Source: Lethocerus indicus
Taxonomy: Eukaryota > Arthropoda > Insecta > Hemiptera > Belostomatidae
Reading direction: 5' to 3'
Assembly: GCA_019843655.1 (NCBI GenBank)
Contig: JACDQD010000008.1
Span: 11,070,442 to 11,134,441 of the forward strand
DNA length: 64,000 nt
The notes below the pieces were generated by a model, which worked only from the letters and a program-made list of their open reading frames with translations, was not told the origin of the DNA and made no database searches. Position numbers and translations under genes: made by a program. Positions 22,741 to 36,100 of this stretch are shown piece by piece (the first letter of the stretch is position 1; every line of letters begins with the position of its first letter).

Positions 22741-25700
22741 ATAATGGCTCGTATAATTACCGATCTAGTATGATGTCCGTCTCCACACGACTATTTGGCC
22801 TGATACGACGATTGGTCTAAATCATAAATGTCTAGATAATCACCATTCTACTGGAAAAATTGCTGGGTCTACACTTTTCTGCCTAGTCTGAAAGTCCTGG
22901 GGCTTTATATTATATATACGACAGTCCATTCCTTATGCATTGGTCATGACAAAGACCTCTATTCCAATCGTTCTTCCCCCTCCCACCCCCATATCGGATA
23001 ATCCGATTTGAGAGATATTGTAGGGGATTAATAGAGCGGGATCTAATCACTTCCGAGCCTTCGAGTTAATTCCGGAGTCTGGGAGAGTTAAGTGAAATTC
23101 TAGAGAAATCGATACCCTTGCCCGTTGGTGGAAGGGGCCAGGGCTCCTTATTATCTTGATAAGCCGCTTACGGGACGACCCAATATATCTTATTTTAAAT
23201 TATGCTTTTCCCCCTCCTCTAACGTAATTGAATTTATAACCTTAACTTGCCTTCCGGTCCGGTTATCCATTAGAAAGGGATTGGGCGCTAGCCGAGTTAA
23301 CGCTTTTATATAGCAGAAAATAAATGAAATACAGCCCCTCTCCGTTTACTATTGTCCCGTTATTAATAAACGGCGGCAAAAAGGGTTTGTCGGCGCTCTG
23401 GAAGAAATGCCTTTAGGTTCGGATAGAGCTAAATATTAAGAGTCGACTGTTTTGTAGCACGCAAGCCTAAAGCTGACATTAGGCACAGCATTTATAATAG
23501 GCAAGGGCCAATATTTTCACTATTGATGAAAATAACTCAAATGAGCCAAACCTCAAAAGGTTATGTTGTATTTAAAGATCGCACAATAATCATGTATAAA
23601 TTAAAACTGTAATTGGACGGCGCTAATACTAAGACGCATGGCCGTCTTGTATTGCGGGTCAAGTATTAAGCGCCGTATTTTGTTATTTAATAGTAAGTAT
23701 CTTTTAATGTTTTAATTTATTTATTTTTAAATTCTACGATTGTGAACACGCGATTTAATCGATGTGAGACCGAAAAAGCTGCGACATTCGTTTAATACTC
23801 AGTCAAATGACCGCAGAACCAATGTCACTTTTACTAGATATTTTATGCTTACAGAGTTAAGTATTAAAAAAAGCGCGGTAGGACTCTTATATCGTTACTA
23901 TAAAGCTGCTGTTCACTCACCCAGTCGTTTCAGAGGCTCGCCGGCAGCTCTACGGCCGTTCACTGGAATCGACGGTTTGTAGATGCCTACGAAACGGGTG
24001 AGTATAAGGGAATTGGTTTTTTTTCCTGTCCCCCACCGAAAAAGCTTACATTTGCCGAGATTTTTGGATCCCGAGCTGAATGGAGCCCGATAAATATTTT
24101 CGCGCCGGCGGCTCTTTGATGCGTAATGCGGGGGCTTTGAGAACGCTCTGTGGCCAGCTGGCGAATACCCGCATGACACGGCCGATATTGAGCATTTCAC
24201 ATTTATCTCCGCCGTTCCCCCAAGCCCCGAGCTGACGACCGCAATTCAAATATTTAACAATCTATACAAACATATTTCAATTAAACCAAATTAAACGATG
24301 GACACCGCTGCAATGTTCCACTTTTAAATCATGTCCTAAAACTGGCTAGCTAACACTTTTAATTTTATAAATAAGTTATAAGAACCCACTCTTGCCTCGT
24401 TTTATTTAAACTTCTATTTTCAACTTATTAATTTGGTGCACATATGTATTTATACCGTTCGATTTATCTTCTCATTCTTTTTATGCTTGACAAATACGTT
24501 TGGTTTCGGCACCTCATTATTCTATCCCCAATATTAATAATAAATTAATGTCAGTTCGTTGAGAGAACTTGTCTGCAGTAGCACTGTAGGCGGTAGTTTT
24601 ATGGACCGAATAGGGAGGAATGGAGACACAAAAAGAAGTGCCGATGATCCAAACCCTTGGGAGAGGGAATATTTAATTAGAGTTGAAATGTATATTCATA
24701 ATTTCATCGACTGTTAATAACCAACAGTGTTTACGTTCATTATTATAATGTTGATCCGTATCGGCCGATAAAAACGTAAGAAAATGTATTTTGAATTGCT
24801 AAGGAGAATTTTCCTCTCTGCCTGTGTCGCAATAACTGACTGAAAACCGTTTCTAAACTTGTCTTGGGCCTAGCTCTATTTCCATCCATTAAAAATACTG
24901 GCGCTCCAGAATCTCCTGAAACTTTTATCACAAAAATATGGGTTATATTTTGCCCCATATATTTCTGATTCGAACATCACAAAAAACAATAAACAGAACA
25001 CGGCCATTTTTTAATTTACCTATTAATTAATAATTCAATAGTTGTTAAGTTAATAGTTGTATATTATAATATTCTTAAAACCCTGCTAAGTAAGATGAAC
25101 AGGGGGACAAATAAATTTTTAACGGATTCGGGCGAAAGCCAGTGCAAGGCGGCTGGGACCATTTTAAAAGGTCCCTTTGTTGGAAGGAGCAGGGGCCGCT
25201 TAAGGAAGAGTGGCGGGGGTCTTTCCCATCCAATCAGGCTCCCCTTTCCCTCCTCATCACTTGAAAATTCACCTTAATGGAAACTTCGCCGAGGACTCCA
25301 GGCGAGAATCCGGGGGAAAAATGTCTCCACTGTATTGTATAATAGAGCGAGTCTAATTCGGCATTTCGTGCGAAACCCATAGATGGATGTATCCATCTGC
25401 AAATGTGTGACTGGAGGAACCACTTGAAATGCTCTCACACTGTCTGTCAAGGCTAATTTCACTGAGATTTCAAGAGATACAATATTTAATATGTGTGAAC
25501 ACGACACACTCCTGTATAATAACCGAATGACTATTCCAGGAATAATTTGATTAATTTTTCGAGATGTTTCATTTAATCATGCCCGTTTTAAACCGAGTCT
25601 GGTGGTCGGACCCCCCCAGTAAACCAGTTTGCCCAAAGAGGGTAAACCAGGCTCCTTTTTTTCCCCCAAACGGATTTCTGATGAAATTTCCACGCCGCCA

Positions 25701-28700
25701 GTGAGACGACCCGACCGCCACCTTCGAGGCCGCCCCCGACAGAAACTTATTTACCTCACACCCACCCCATTGCAGCGCCCACCGAAACTACCCTCTTACC
25801 TTCATATCGGAAGGGAAAAACGGTTTATATATTTTCTTCTCCCGTTTTTTTTTCTTTTTTGCACGTCTTATTGAAGGTTGAAGCGAAGCCGGGCGCGAAA
25901 ATTGATGGAAAATAATAACGCTGGTAGGACGGCCTGTTGACCTGTTTGAATATTGAATTTGTAGACTTACAAAAAAACGAGAAATATTTAAATACCCAAT
26001 ATTTTAGGAAATGCAGAACAGGATAATGAAACTCAAATATATTTCCTTGATAAATTATTATTCATTGGAACAGTATAAATTTCGCCAATTAAATTTGTTA
26101 GTCAAAGTTTTTATTTTAACAAATTCGTAAAACGAAAGATTATTTAGCGGTTTTACCAACATCTCAAAGGAGTTCTACACGAAAATCATTGTCCGACTCT
26201 CCGGGAAAGGACTGATGGGAGATACCGCGAAAGAGGACGTGTCCAATGTCTGTTCAGCTTGCAGAATTCAACGGACGGACAGACGGGGTTATGCGGCCCC
26301 GAAGTACAGTGCAGTGTGGACTAAACATATGATATAATACGCTTAAACGGTAATAGCGTGGGCGTTCCTTCGTAGGGGTGAGCTCGCCTACGAGCGAACA
26401 GGTGTACTCCGGGGAAAATGTCGAACCGATCAGGCTTGAAGTTCCATCGAGTGAGCGTCAGTATAAACACTCGTGTTCATGTAAGCGTGAAGGACTTTTT
26501 CTTTTTTTCCGAAATAAATAAATATCCCCCGCAGGGTAGAATATGATCGGGCGGGGGAAGTGGAGAGGAAGGTACATTTAGGGGGCGTCTCTCGGATGGC
26601 TGCTCAAGGGGGCGAGAATCCAATCTCCTCCTGTTGGGGCGGCTCTCGCCTATCTCTCCAGATATTTCTCTGCGGTATCGCCCGGCCTCTATTCCCCCCG
26701 GGTCTCCTTTTATGCGTCTGCTCTGGCGTTTCCCTTCCCGGGCACTTGTTAACGGCGGCGTCCGGGTCCACAGGGAGGCCGACTTATCGGGAATTTACGT
26801 CCCTCTTATCGTAATTATTTTTAAAGTTGGAAAATACACGAAAAATACGTGGAAAAATACGGGAACTGCAAAACTTAGGACATTATCCCAGTTGAAGATG
26901 ACCGTGGTCCAGGTTACAAGGGTTATTCCGCATATCCGGTATGGCAACCAGTACTGAAATGCGTCATGTTCGTTTGCCTAAAAAAATAATAAAAACTTCA
27001 AAACCGTCTAGTGAGGTTATTATAAAATAACGATTTATCATCTGCAAACAACAAATTCTTGATTGCTAAGAGGCTATTCGAGTATTTAAGGTTTTCCGAA
27101 GAAAATATCGTTTTCCTTGTTTTTAATGTTATTTGAAGTAGGAACATTAGATTATACACCCGTATTAGAACGAGTGGAGACATAATTGTATGCCTTCGCA
27201 GTGAAAATAATAAAAAAAAAATATGGGACTTAAGTTTAAATTCAGAGAAGAGTTTAACCTCCGAAATATTTATATATGTTCGGTTCCATTGGATGGAGGA
27301 CACTACAAAAACTGATCTATTATATAGAGTTCCGGGATATTATTATTATTTATTTATTCGCAGATTCAATTACTTACGTGATAAGAATTTCCTAAGAACT
27401 TCCAGGCGTCATAAACCTCTCTAAATGATTTCAGGAGTGGAGAAACCATCGCGCTATCGTACTTTGCAACGGAAGTGCAATCCTGAGTATTCTGAAACGC
27501 CTTTTCTCTCAATTTTCTCCACCTTTTCTCTCGTCTTCCGAAGAGTCCTTGCTTCTTCTTCTTCTGGTACATAATTCAACGGAAGTATTTTGTAAAGATA
27601 CAGAGAATATTAGAATGGCCCCTACGCTAGGTGCACCAGTATATATGCGTTTATTTATTATTAACTCGCTAACTGGGCATACGTGATAGGAATCCCCTCC
27701 GTACTGTCAGACGCCGAACACTTACCGGGAGAGCGCTCCAAACGGTTTCAGGAAAACCCCTTTATTCAAACCGTAAATCGGGAGGAATATTTGGTGAAAA
27801 GTGCTCGATATTCTTAACGCTTCCTCTATTAATTTTCTTCTTCCCCTTCTCACAACTTATGAAAACCTCATTGAGAATAATCTACTTCATCATCTTTACA
27901 TTTAATTTCAATGTTCAACAGAAAAGTAGAACCACTCGTTATGCATATGTGATTATCTTTATCGTGAGGCGTGTTTCTATCGCCGTATTACATCACATCA
28001 GAATATCTATTGAAACAACCATCGGATGGGTAAGTATCCCGTTATTTTTTTCCTAAAGTCTACATACCGCTTGGGCTTTTCTCGTCTTACGTTTTGAGCT
28101 TCAATAATTTTTGTACCTTTTCGGTTCCGTTCAATCAATCTATCGGTATATCTCCGGGCGGGATCCCCGGGGATCTCGGTGTATCCACGACCTTTAGACG
28201 GAGCGGGGTCGACAAATTCCGGCGTGCTTGTGCGTGGAGGCGGCTATACCGCCGAGCGTGGGTGTGATGCCAGAGCGCATGACGACACGGCCTCCGGCCC
28301 GCGCCCTGCCCAACCCCTCGGTTGGCACTATATCTGCCAGTTTCCAACTCGCTCCCATCTCAAGCGCGTCCGACGGACAACAACCTATAATCAGTAGAGA
28401 CATACACAAACACATACACACACAGTTCAGACATTTTTTTTTTCGTCGATCTCAGAATGTGCCAAAACTGACAATTCGCATTTATTTTTCTCTTTCTTCT
28501 TCATATGTCGCTCTCAATTTTCTTTTCCTTAAAGGAAACATGAAGAATTTTCATGGCCTTGATCGAGCACGTAAGTTATCAAAATGAAAAATAAAAGCAC
28601 TCTTCTAATCTTTATTAAGCACTGTAGTTTTTAAAATACAGAATAATTCGGGACTTTATTTCCAGGGAATTTTCGGTAGCGCTTAATTTTTCAGGATGAA

Positions 28701-30085
28701 GATGGATGGCCAGTCTCCATGTTTGAGAACCTTGCAAATTGAATATTTTTTACGACTTGTGGGGGTGTATATATTATAAGATTCGTAAGGGATTGGACGC
28801 GCCGATTCAATTAGAATATTGCCCATTGTGTAAAAGGAAAATGTTCTTATCAAAATTGTTAATGTCCTCTCGTAGGCCGTGGGAACCCAGCCGGACGATT
28901 GGGAAAACCTTCCTCCCGCCTTTTCCGAATTGAACTCCCATTTCGCGTTGTATTTGTTCAGCATTTATCAGTGGTCTCACTTCAATAATTTCAATAGCAT
29001 CCGAGTTTGTTTGCGATGTTTTATAAGCCTTATACGATTATTGTCAACTTAAAATCTCATTGGGACGAAAAAAATTATTATAGATCACGAACAGTGTTTT
29101 CGTTAGAAAACATTGTAGCTTGATTATTCTTTCGAAACGTACATTGCCTTAAAGTAAGCTTTTATCATATGTTTCAACTGAATCATCTTCAGTACAATTT
29201 TATCATTTTCTAGCCTATATCATTTACATTAGTATTAAACTGAGTAAGAATTCAATCTGAGACGGGCAAAGAACATTAATATTTTATTGCAAAAACGGTA
29301 AATATAACGAATTATAAAGCTATGTGTTCTGTAGTAAATGCATTATTGCGTGTCAAATTATTTGAAATAATACTATAATTATTTTTTATATTTAGTGTTT
29401 TACGATATTGTAATCCAGTCTATATTAGTCGCAATGAAATTTCAGCTTCTAAACGTTCTTCACTAGATTTGTCCCGTATTCGTCCAACCATACTGAAATC
29501 CGTATCATTAATAACTAGGGTAGAAACATTCGATCAATGTTTTCTCTTGAGATTTATGGTTTGCGAGAATAACAGGTGGTGTTAATTCTGGTAGTTGACA
29601 AGTTCCCATCTTGTAACAATGTCACCATTAGTCATGGCAACAACTCTGAACGCCAACGCAAATAATTGAAGATGCACAATTAGTGCACCGTTATAAATGG
29701 CAGCGTTCATATTTATGATCGCTCCTTTAACATTATAATGTTTCTGAAGGCGTATTTCAATAATATATCCGTTCTTCTGTCTAAATCCACTTATTTTGGT
29801 CCTTTTCTAGACCGGTATCTCGGCGTCTCGTCAACGTCACTACAATTCAATCGGCAGCTAATATATGTAAGTACTTGGTGATACCCTTGAAAAGTGTTGT
29901 AAATGATTGGTTTTAATTGTTTTACAACTGCTAAGGCCAATGGGCGGAAAAAAACTTTATTCCAATCGCTCGTTGTATAAATGCAATGAAAGTTGGGAAT
30001 ATCAGTCCAATGGTTATCACTCCATCTTTCCTGTTTTGTTTAGCCCTAGTCCCTATTTGTCAGTAGTATTCCGTTGATGCACTTT

Positions 30086-30088
<3 letters not shown>
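22741..30088. other. Intergenic region, weak exon-like leads only
   Basis: GC-rich patches occur at about 24.0-24.2, 25.1-25.3, 25.6-25.8, 26.5-26.8 and 28.1-28.35 kb. Two leads are reported as findings: a minus-strand GDSGAPV peptide after a possible splice acceptor near 24.9 kb, and an ATG followed by 21 codons and a GTAAGC donor at 26418-26480. Neither joins a supported gene model. No repeats or RNA genes were recognised. Confidence 0.45.

Positions 30089-30132
<44 letters not shown>
30089..30132. repeat. (AT)n microsatellite
   Basis: A perfect AT dinucleotide tract of 44 bases in intergenic DNA. Confidence 0.96.
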
Positions 30133-30135
<3 letters not shown>

Positions 30136-33100
30136 GGTAATAATGTATTGTAATAACTACTATGTTCTTTAAATTATTTGGTACACAGCATGGATTTTAC
30201 ATCTATTAAACGGACTTCTCATTTTCATTGAGTACTAGATTTGATGCAACTTTTCCGAAACGTTAAACTTCGTGGACCGGCTAGATGATTCGGTTTATTA
30301 ATCTCCATCAGCTTTGGGTAGCTCAAGATTTATTGGACCGCACTTCAATAAAATTACCTCTGGGCGCAGTTTCCACAACTTAGTTCAACATATTATACGA
30401 TAGTCCTTTGTACGGCATAGAGGCAACATCCCGAGTTCATCGTCCCATTAGCCAAAGTGTGGAACATTTCATATCTTCCCATCGCGGTCCACTTGTTGTT
30501 GAACTTTCGTTCTCACCCGACCGCTGAAAAGAGGAGATTAAAACGGCGCCAGTTTAGAGTTTCACTTTCCGAATCCGATTAAACGGTTTCAAAACCGCTG
30601 GAATACTAAATGAGTAAATAATACTTTAATAAAATACGAATTATCTGCGAAAGGAATGAAACTGAAACTGCGCGCAACGTGGGGTCACACGACCACCTGC
30701 TTTCTGTACAGAGAGGTGAATAAAATGAAAAAAACGGCCTTCTTTTTAATAACAGTTTATTTCAGGACCATTCCTGCGATTACTTTCTGTTGACTGTCAT
30801 TTTCTACTTACTGACCTACACGAGTCTTTCCCTTATTGTTATTTCGTCCAATAGAAGTTCACAAAACTAGATATCACATAGAGCTCTGAGAAAAGCTGTC
30901 GAACGATTACCTCCGAATGTTTTGCAGCCGACATTTAAGGACGACTACAATGGACGTTTATGTTAAAAGGAATTACGCAATCGATACGACTTTTTACCGT
31001 AACTTTCGTAATTAACGTATATCGTGAATCGTAACCGTAATTCACCAGTTGGCGTAATTGGCGTTATTATATTCAGTGTTGGTAACAGTTATAAGTAGGA
31101 GTGTAGTGAAAGTGCTCAGACGGCAGTCAAACCGATAGTCGATATTCGTAAGTATATACTATAGACGAAATATTGTAAAAAATGAGAATTTACTGCAATT
31201 GATTGTATCAAGAACTAATTCAAGTTGAGGATTTTTAATTAAATCAGTGGTACGCAGGCGCGATTATTATGTTGCGATTTCTTTGGAAAAATGTGGGTCT
31301 GTATACTTACAGTGGGAACGCGGACTGACCTCATTTTTTCCCGGGACTTATTCCGTAATTTAATATGCAGAACCATATTTTTCAAGGCTCTCTGCAGGCC
31401 AAGCAGTATAAAAATTTAGTCTCTCCGATCTTAGAATTAGAGACCTCTAAGTGCAAGACCGCGTTTTTATTACTTTGTTATATTTACGGCACGCATTATT
31501 TATCCTATTTTTCCTTCCAAAGGTAAATCCACGACTTTCAGCACACCGGGAACGGTTAATCTCATAACTGACAAGACGTCTGAATCCCGTTATTAAATCA
31601 GCTCCGTTCGGTTTCGGCTTTCCTTCGACCGCTTTCCGAAATAAAAATGACATTTCATCTACAATTATTGGTCTGAATTGAAGGAGTAAATTATTTATCC
31701 AACTTAAAAAAGGGTACATCATATCCCACCTTCGGAGTTGTCTCAAATATAGGTCCAAATTATGTTAAGTTTATACATTTTTTCCAGTTAGAACGTTATT
31801 TTTAACTGTTTTAACGTTTCTTATAGCAATATGGAATGGAGAAACAAACGTTTTGATAAGAGTATCTTAAATTTAAGCTTAATATTATTTAACTACGCTT
31901 AACAAAATATAACTTAAGCTTAATATTTTTACGACACATTGATATTCGAATTCAATAATACGAAACTACCCAGTTTACTCTGCTAAGAGGACTGCGGTCC
32001 TATGGTAGAAAAACAATACTCAGGTGGCGGTAAAACGGGAATCTGGCATGTTTCGAAACTAGTCATAAATGATTTAGCAAAGTCGCCCTACTCTGAGAAC
32101 GGTTGAATGTCGCTGACGTCTTCTTTCCTCCCTCGGGCAACTCGGTACCGTCTGAAACATCATGAATTTGAATTTAAAATTTTCCCCCACTCCGGAAGGG
32201 CCTGTAAGGTACTGATTTTAGGCGGGTTAGGACAAAAAGAAATTTTTGATGGGGGGCATATATAGGTATATTTTTCCGACCAATAAAACATTATTGCGCC
32301 GTCTAACAATGATTGATAACTTTAATCTAATTTTCGGAACTAATATAAACTGGCTCTGTCTTGAATAACAAAAAAATTACGCATAGCGCCGTTGAAATTT
32401 GCGATCAATGAACTATTAATTACACCGGACCGAAGTTCAGGCCAGTAGCCTGTTCGCGTTAATGGCTACTCCAAACTTAACCAATTAGCCGGTGCGTAAC
32501 AGAATTTGGACCCCGGACCCTCCGCTATATGAATAAAAACTGGAACAGGCCGAACGGAGGAATAAAATATGGCAGAATTCAATTTTCAGCTCTCTCCAAC
32601 TGGCGTCTTGTGTACGAGCGGGGGCGTCCCATCATTATCGGCGCGGTCGGAGGAGCCGGCGAATATCATTAGGAACGCCACTAGGCGCTAAGTAATTGTT
32701 CCACGTTTAAGCCCCTTCGTTATTTAGACCGCCCTAAGGACGGGGGGTGGGTAGCGGCCCGTGGAGGGGAGACAATAATACAGAAGTAACGGTAAGGAAA
32801 GGGCTTTTCACGCTTTTTCTTTTTTATTTCTCCCCTTTACATTCATTCACCGCCGAAATGAGTGGACTTGGGGCCCGACGAGTGAGTGGGTTTAAATGCT
32901 CTGCGGGGACACAGTCCTGTGAGACATTCTCCGCCGTTTTTATTTATGAGACGCGCCGGAATTTATTTATTTATTGTTACTTATTCAAAACGTTGCATTT
33001 ACGATGACAATATCTGTTGAAATATCGTGCGAAATTTCTCTTACAGCCAGTGTCTCTACACTACGGCATCACCGTAGCAATATCTTTTTCCATTCGCCTT

Positions 33101-36100
33101 TTCGCTATTAGGCAACAGATTTATTCAGTAATATTCCATCCAGTTAATATATCATTCCTCTGGTGTTTCATCTGGTGAATGGGGAGTGAGGGGTTTAAAA
33201 CACGCGTATTATAGACCAGTATAACAGAATCAATAATATTAGAATTATAAAATAAGAACTTTAACATGAGCCAGGACTTTTTATAAAATAAAGCCCCGAC
33301 GCATTCGGTTGTTTTTGTAGATTCCCATCAGTAGCGGCATAAGCTTTCTGAAGTGCGCGATGATGTATGACCAGTTGTGTTATTTTACAACAGCGCTTAA
33401 AGGGGGATATATTTCAACGCGCTGGACTTGTCATTGTCCCTTACTGCGGGGGGGGGTGGTTGGTGGAATTTGAACTGTCGCACCGACTGCACGACCCGCG
33501 GGCCACAATTGTTTTCTGCGGTTTTCCCCTTCGACGGGAGGAAACACTTTTTAATTTTTGTTTTCTGAGACGAAAGATCAGAAGTCGGGCGCGGGAGGTT
33601 AAAATCAGCGCACGAATATTTTCCGTAGCGGGTCGAACGTGTCGTTCAGGAATATCGTTCGAGGGAAAATTCCCTCCCTTTCAGAACGGTCACCGCGAAC
33701 GAGCGAGGCGCCGAGTTGGCCCTCCATTCGCCCGTCTCTTCGAGCCAACAGTAAATGGAACTCGTGAATATTGGAGTCGTCCCCGCTGCTTAACGGCCAC
33801 TTAACCCCCCTCCCGGCTGGCGCGAGAGCTTCAGCTGCGGCTCGCATAAATCTTTTAGTCGGCGGATGCTTACCTCTCGATCCGATTGCCACCCTCTTGG
33901 TGATCGATTTTATGCTTCACTCTCGCCCATGATGTCGGCCGAGCGGACATTTCCGATGTCTCTCTATTGACAAAAGGGAAACATTGAAAATAAGAAATGA
34001 ACACCGTAATAATGAATCAACATAATACTAACATTGATTTTTCTTGTTGAATACGAAATTCATACTATAAAAAAATATGTTTAATTATTTCAGCACTTAA
34101 TTGTTTAAGTATTTAATTTTTGTCATACAATTACACCCTGACTAATAAGGCATATGAGTTTAACGCTCGATCCGGTTCAATCACTCAACAGGTGAATTCG
34201 TGAAACAAATTCAATTTTCCGCCTTCAGATTTCGTATTAAATCTACGGGACGCTTCGGGGAAAATTCTAGTCTGGGTTTATTTGGGTTTATGTTAAAAAT
34301 TGCGGATGGTACGGTCGGCCCTCCGGAAGATTGCTGCGTTTCTGGGGATGCGAGCTTTTGTTAATCCCACAGAGTTGTCGGGGAATTGTCGGAGCCCCCA
34401 TTTAGACCGAGCTCGAGGGGCGAAACTCCCTCGCACCAATCTTCACTCGGATATGAACCAGATGTGTGAAAGCGGAGAAAAAGGATGGTTCAACTGAAAT
34501 TAATTATACTCTCAGTAATAAAATTGTTCTTATAAATTATTTTATTTATAAAAATTATAATGATTAGAGGAAGTTATTTAAAGTTTTTACTTCGTGTACT
34601 TGAAAAAATCAATGTAGCCTCAAACCTTTTATATTAGAAGGGTTAAAACAAAAATAGCCTTGTCTTTTTTTAATATAACTGTCATAATTAATTATTTATT
34701 CAGAAAAACATTTTATATCTGACATAAACAGCATATTTGATTGTGTTTTAGCAATATCTCCCCGCCTATTTTGTTGTATTTCTCTGGACCGATTTATTCG
34801 GCATTTCCCATTCGTCGGAAGCCCTAACACATCGGGTGATTTAGTAGCGCCCCCCTACTTCTTTAAGACCCGAAATGTTGAAAAATGAACCCAGTGTCGA
34901 TGCCGCGGTCCCCGGCTGAAACGGTCGATACCCCGCACCTCGTGTGTAACCCACTCATTTGGATACCGTTGAAAGACACTACATTGTTGTGACTCGTATT
35001 CTTTCTAAAGCCGCATTGCACGGACGAAGGTTGGAAGCAGAGACGGTTTTAGTTAGGAACCAAATGGTGCTATAATACACTGTCCTTTTCATTCGAATGT
35101 TCACTCTATCGAGATTAATATATTAGCGTTAAATCGACTAAACCGGAAATTTCGGCTGTAGAAGTTAAAACTGTACATGAAAGGTAATCCGCATCGCTTT
35201 AAGGCAGTTTGTTTTTAGTTATCTTTTTACGTCGGGTATTCTTATTTTCTAATTTGGTCCTAATTTATCCAAGCCGAGTGAACCGTAAATTTGTCAGAAG
35301 GGTGAAACTTTTACTGGGTAATTAAAATTTTCGTATTAAAAACCAAAAGAGGAAAAAACTTAAGGTGAATGTAAAAAACAGTCCTTAACTCCGAAGGCGG
35401 CCATGTCCTCAGCTCGGTTCAACTTGGAAAGTATTTCACCCAAAGCGCGAATTCGGGCAAATTGTGAGCTTATTAAAGTGAAATGGAAAAGGCACGAATA
35501 CCACTCTGCTAATCGAGAAACTATAGAGCGATGGATAGAATCTATTGTTTGGCGCATTAAGGAAAAATAAAAGGAGCGGCTTTTTAAAACAGTCCCAGTG
35601 GAGGGCACCCCATGCAAACAACTCTATCTCCACCGCGAATCTCAACCCCAATTTTATCCACTACTGAGCTCTTGTCAGGAGAAAGTGTAAACGTTGGGAA
35701 AAAACTTCCTCCGGAATTTCGTCCCACTGAAGCGTTAAATGAGCAACAGTTTTCCAGAGGGTTATATTTGACATCATTCGCTGATAACTGCGGAGTCTAT
35801 GTATGCAATGAGCTTACTTTCCTATAATCGTTATGTAATTTCCCAGAACCGTTCCGTAACGATAGAATCTGTAACCCGTTTAATATAAGACAAAGATCCC
35901 ATCCAGTGAGCTGTTGCCAACATGGCTGTAATTTTATTTTCATCTTCCATAATGATCCTTTTTATCTTTTCGTCTTTACTATAAAATATATGACATTCAC
36001 GCCGTAATTGTTCATATATTTAGTACTGTAATAATTCGTATGTTTTCCGATCAGATCTATATAGTGATAATACATTGAGGCTCAATAAATACTTCGGCGT

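Noticed and set aside
28540..28570. Short ATG-to-GTAAGT segment after a pyrimidine-rich acceptor
   Set aside because: Only about ten codons with no onward exon. Similar chance segments, such as 32858-32881, occur several times in the interval.
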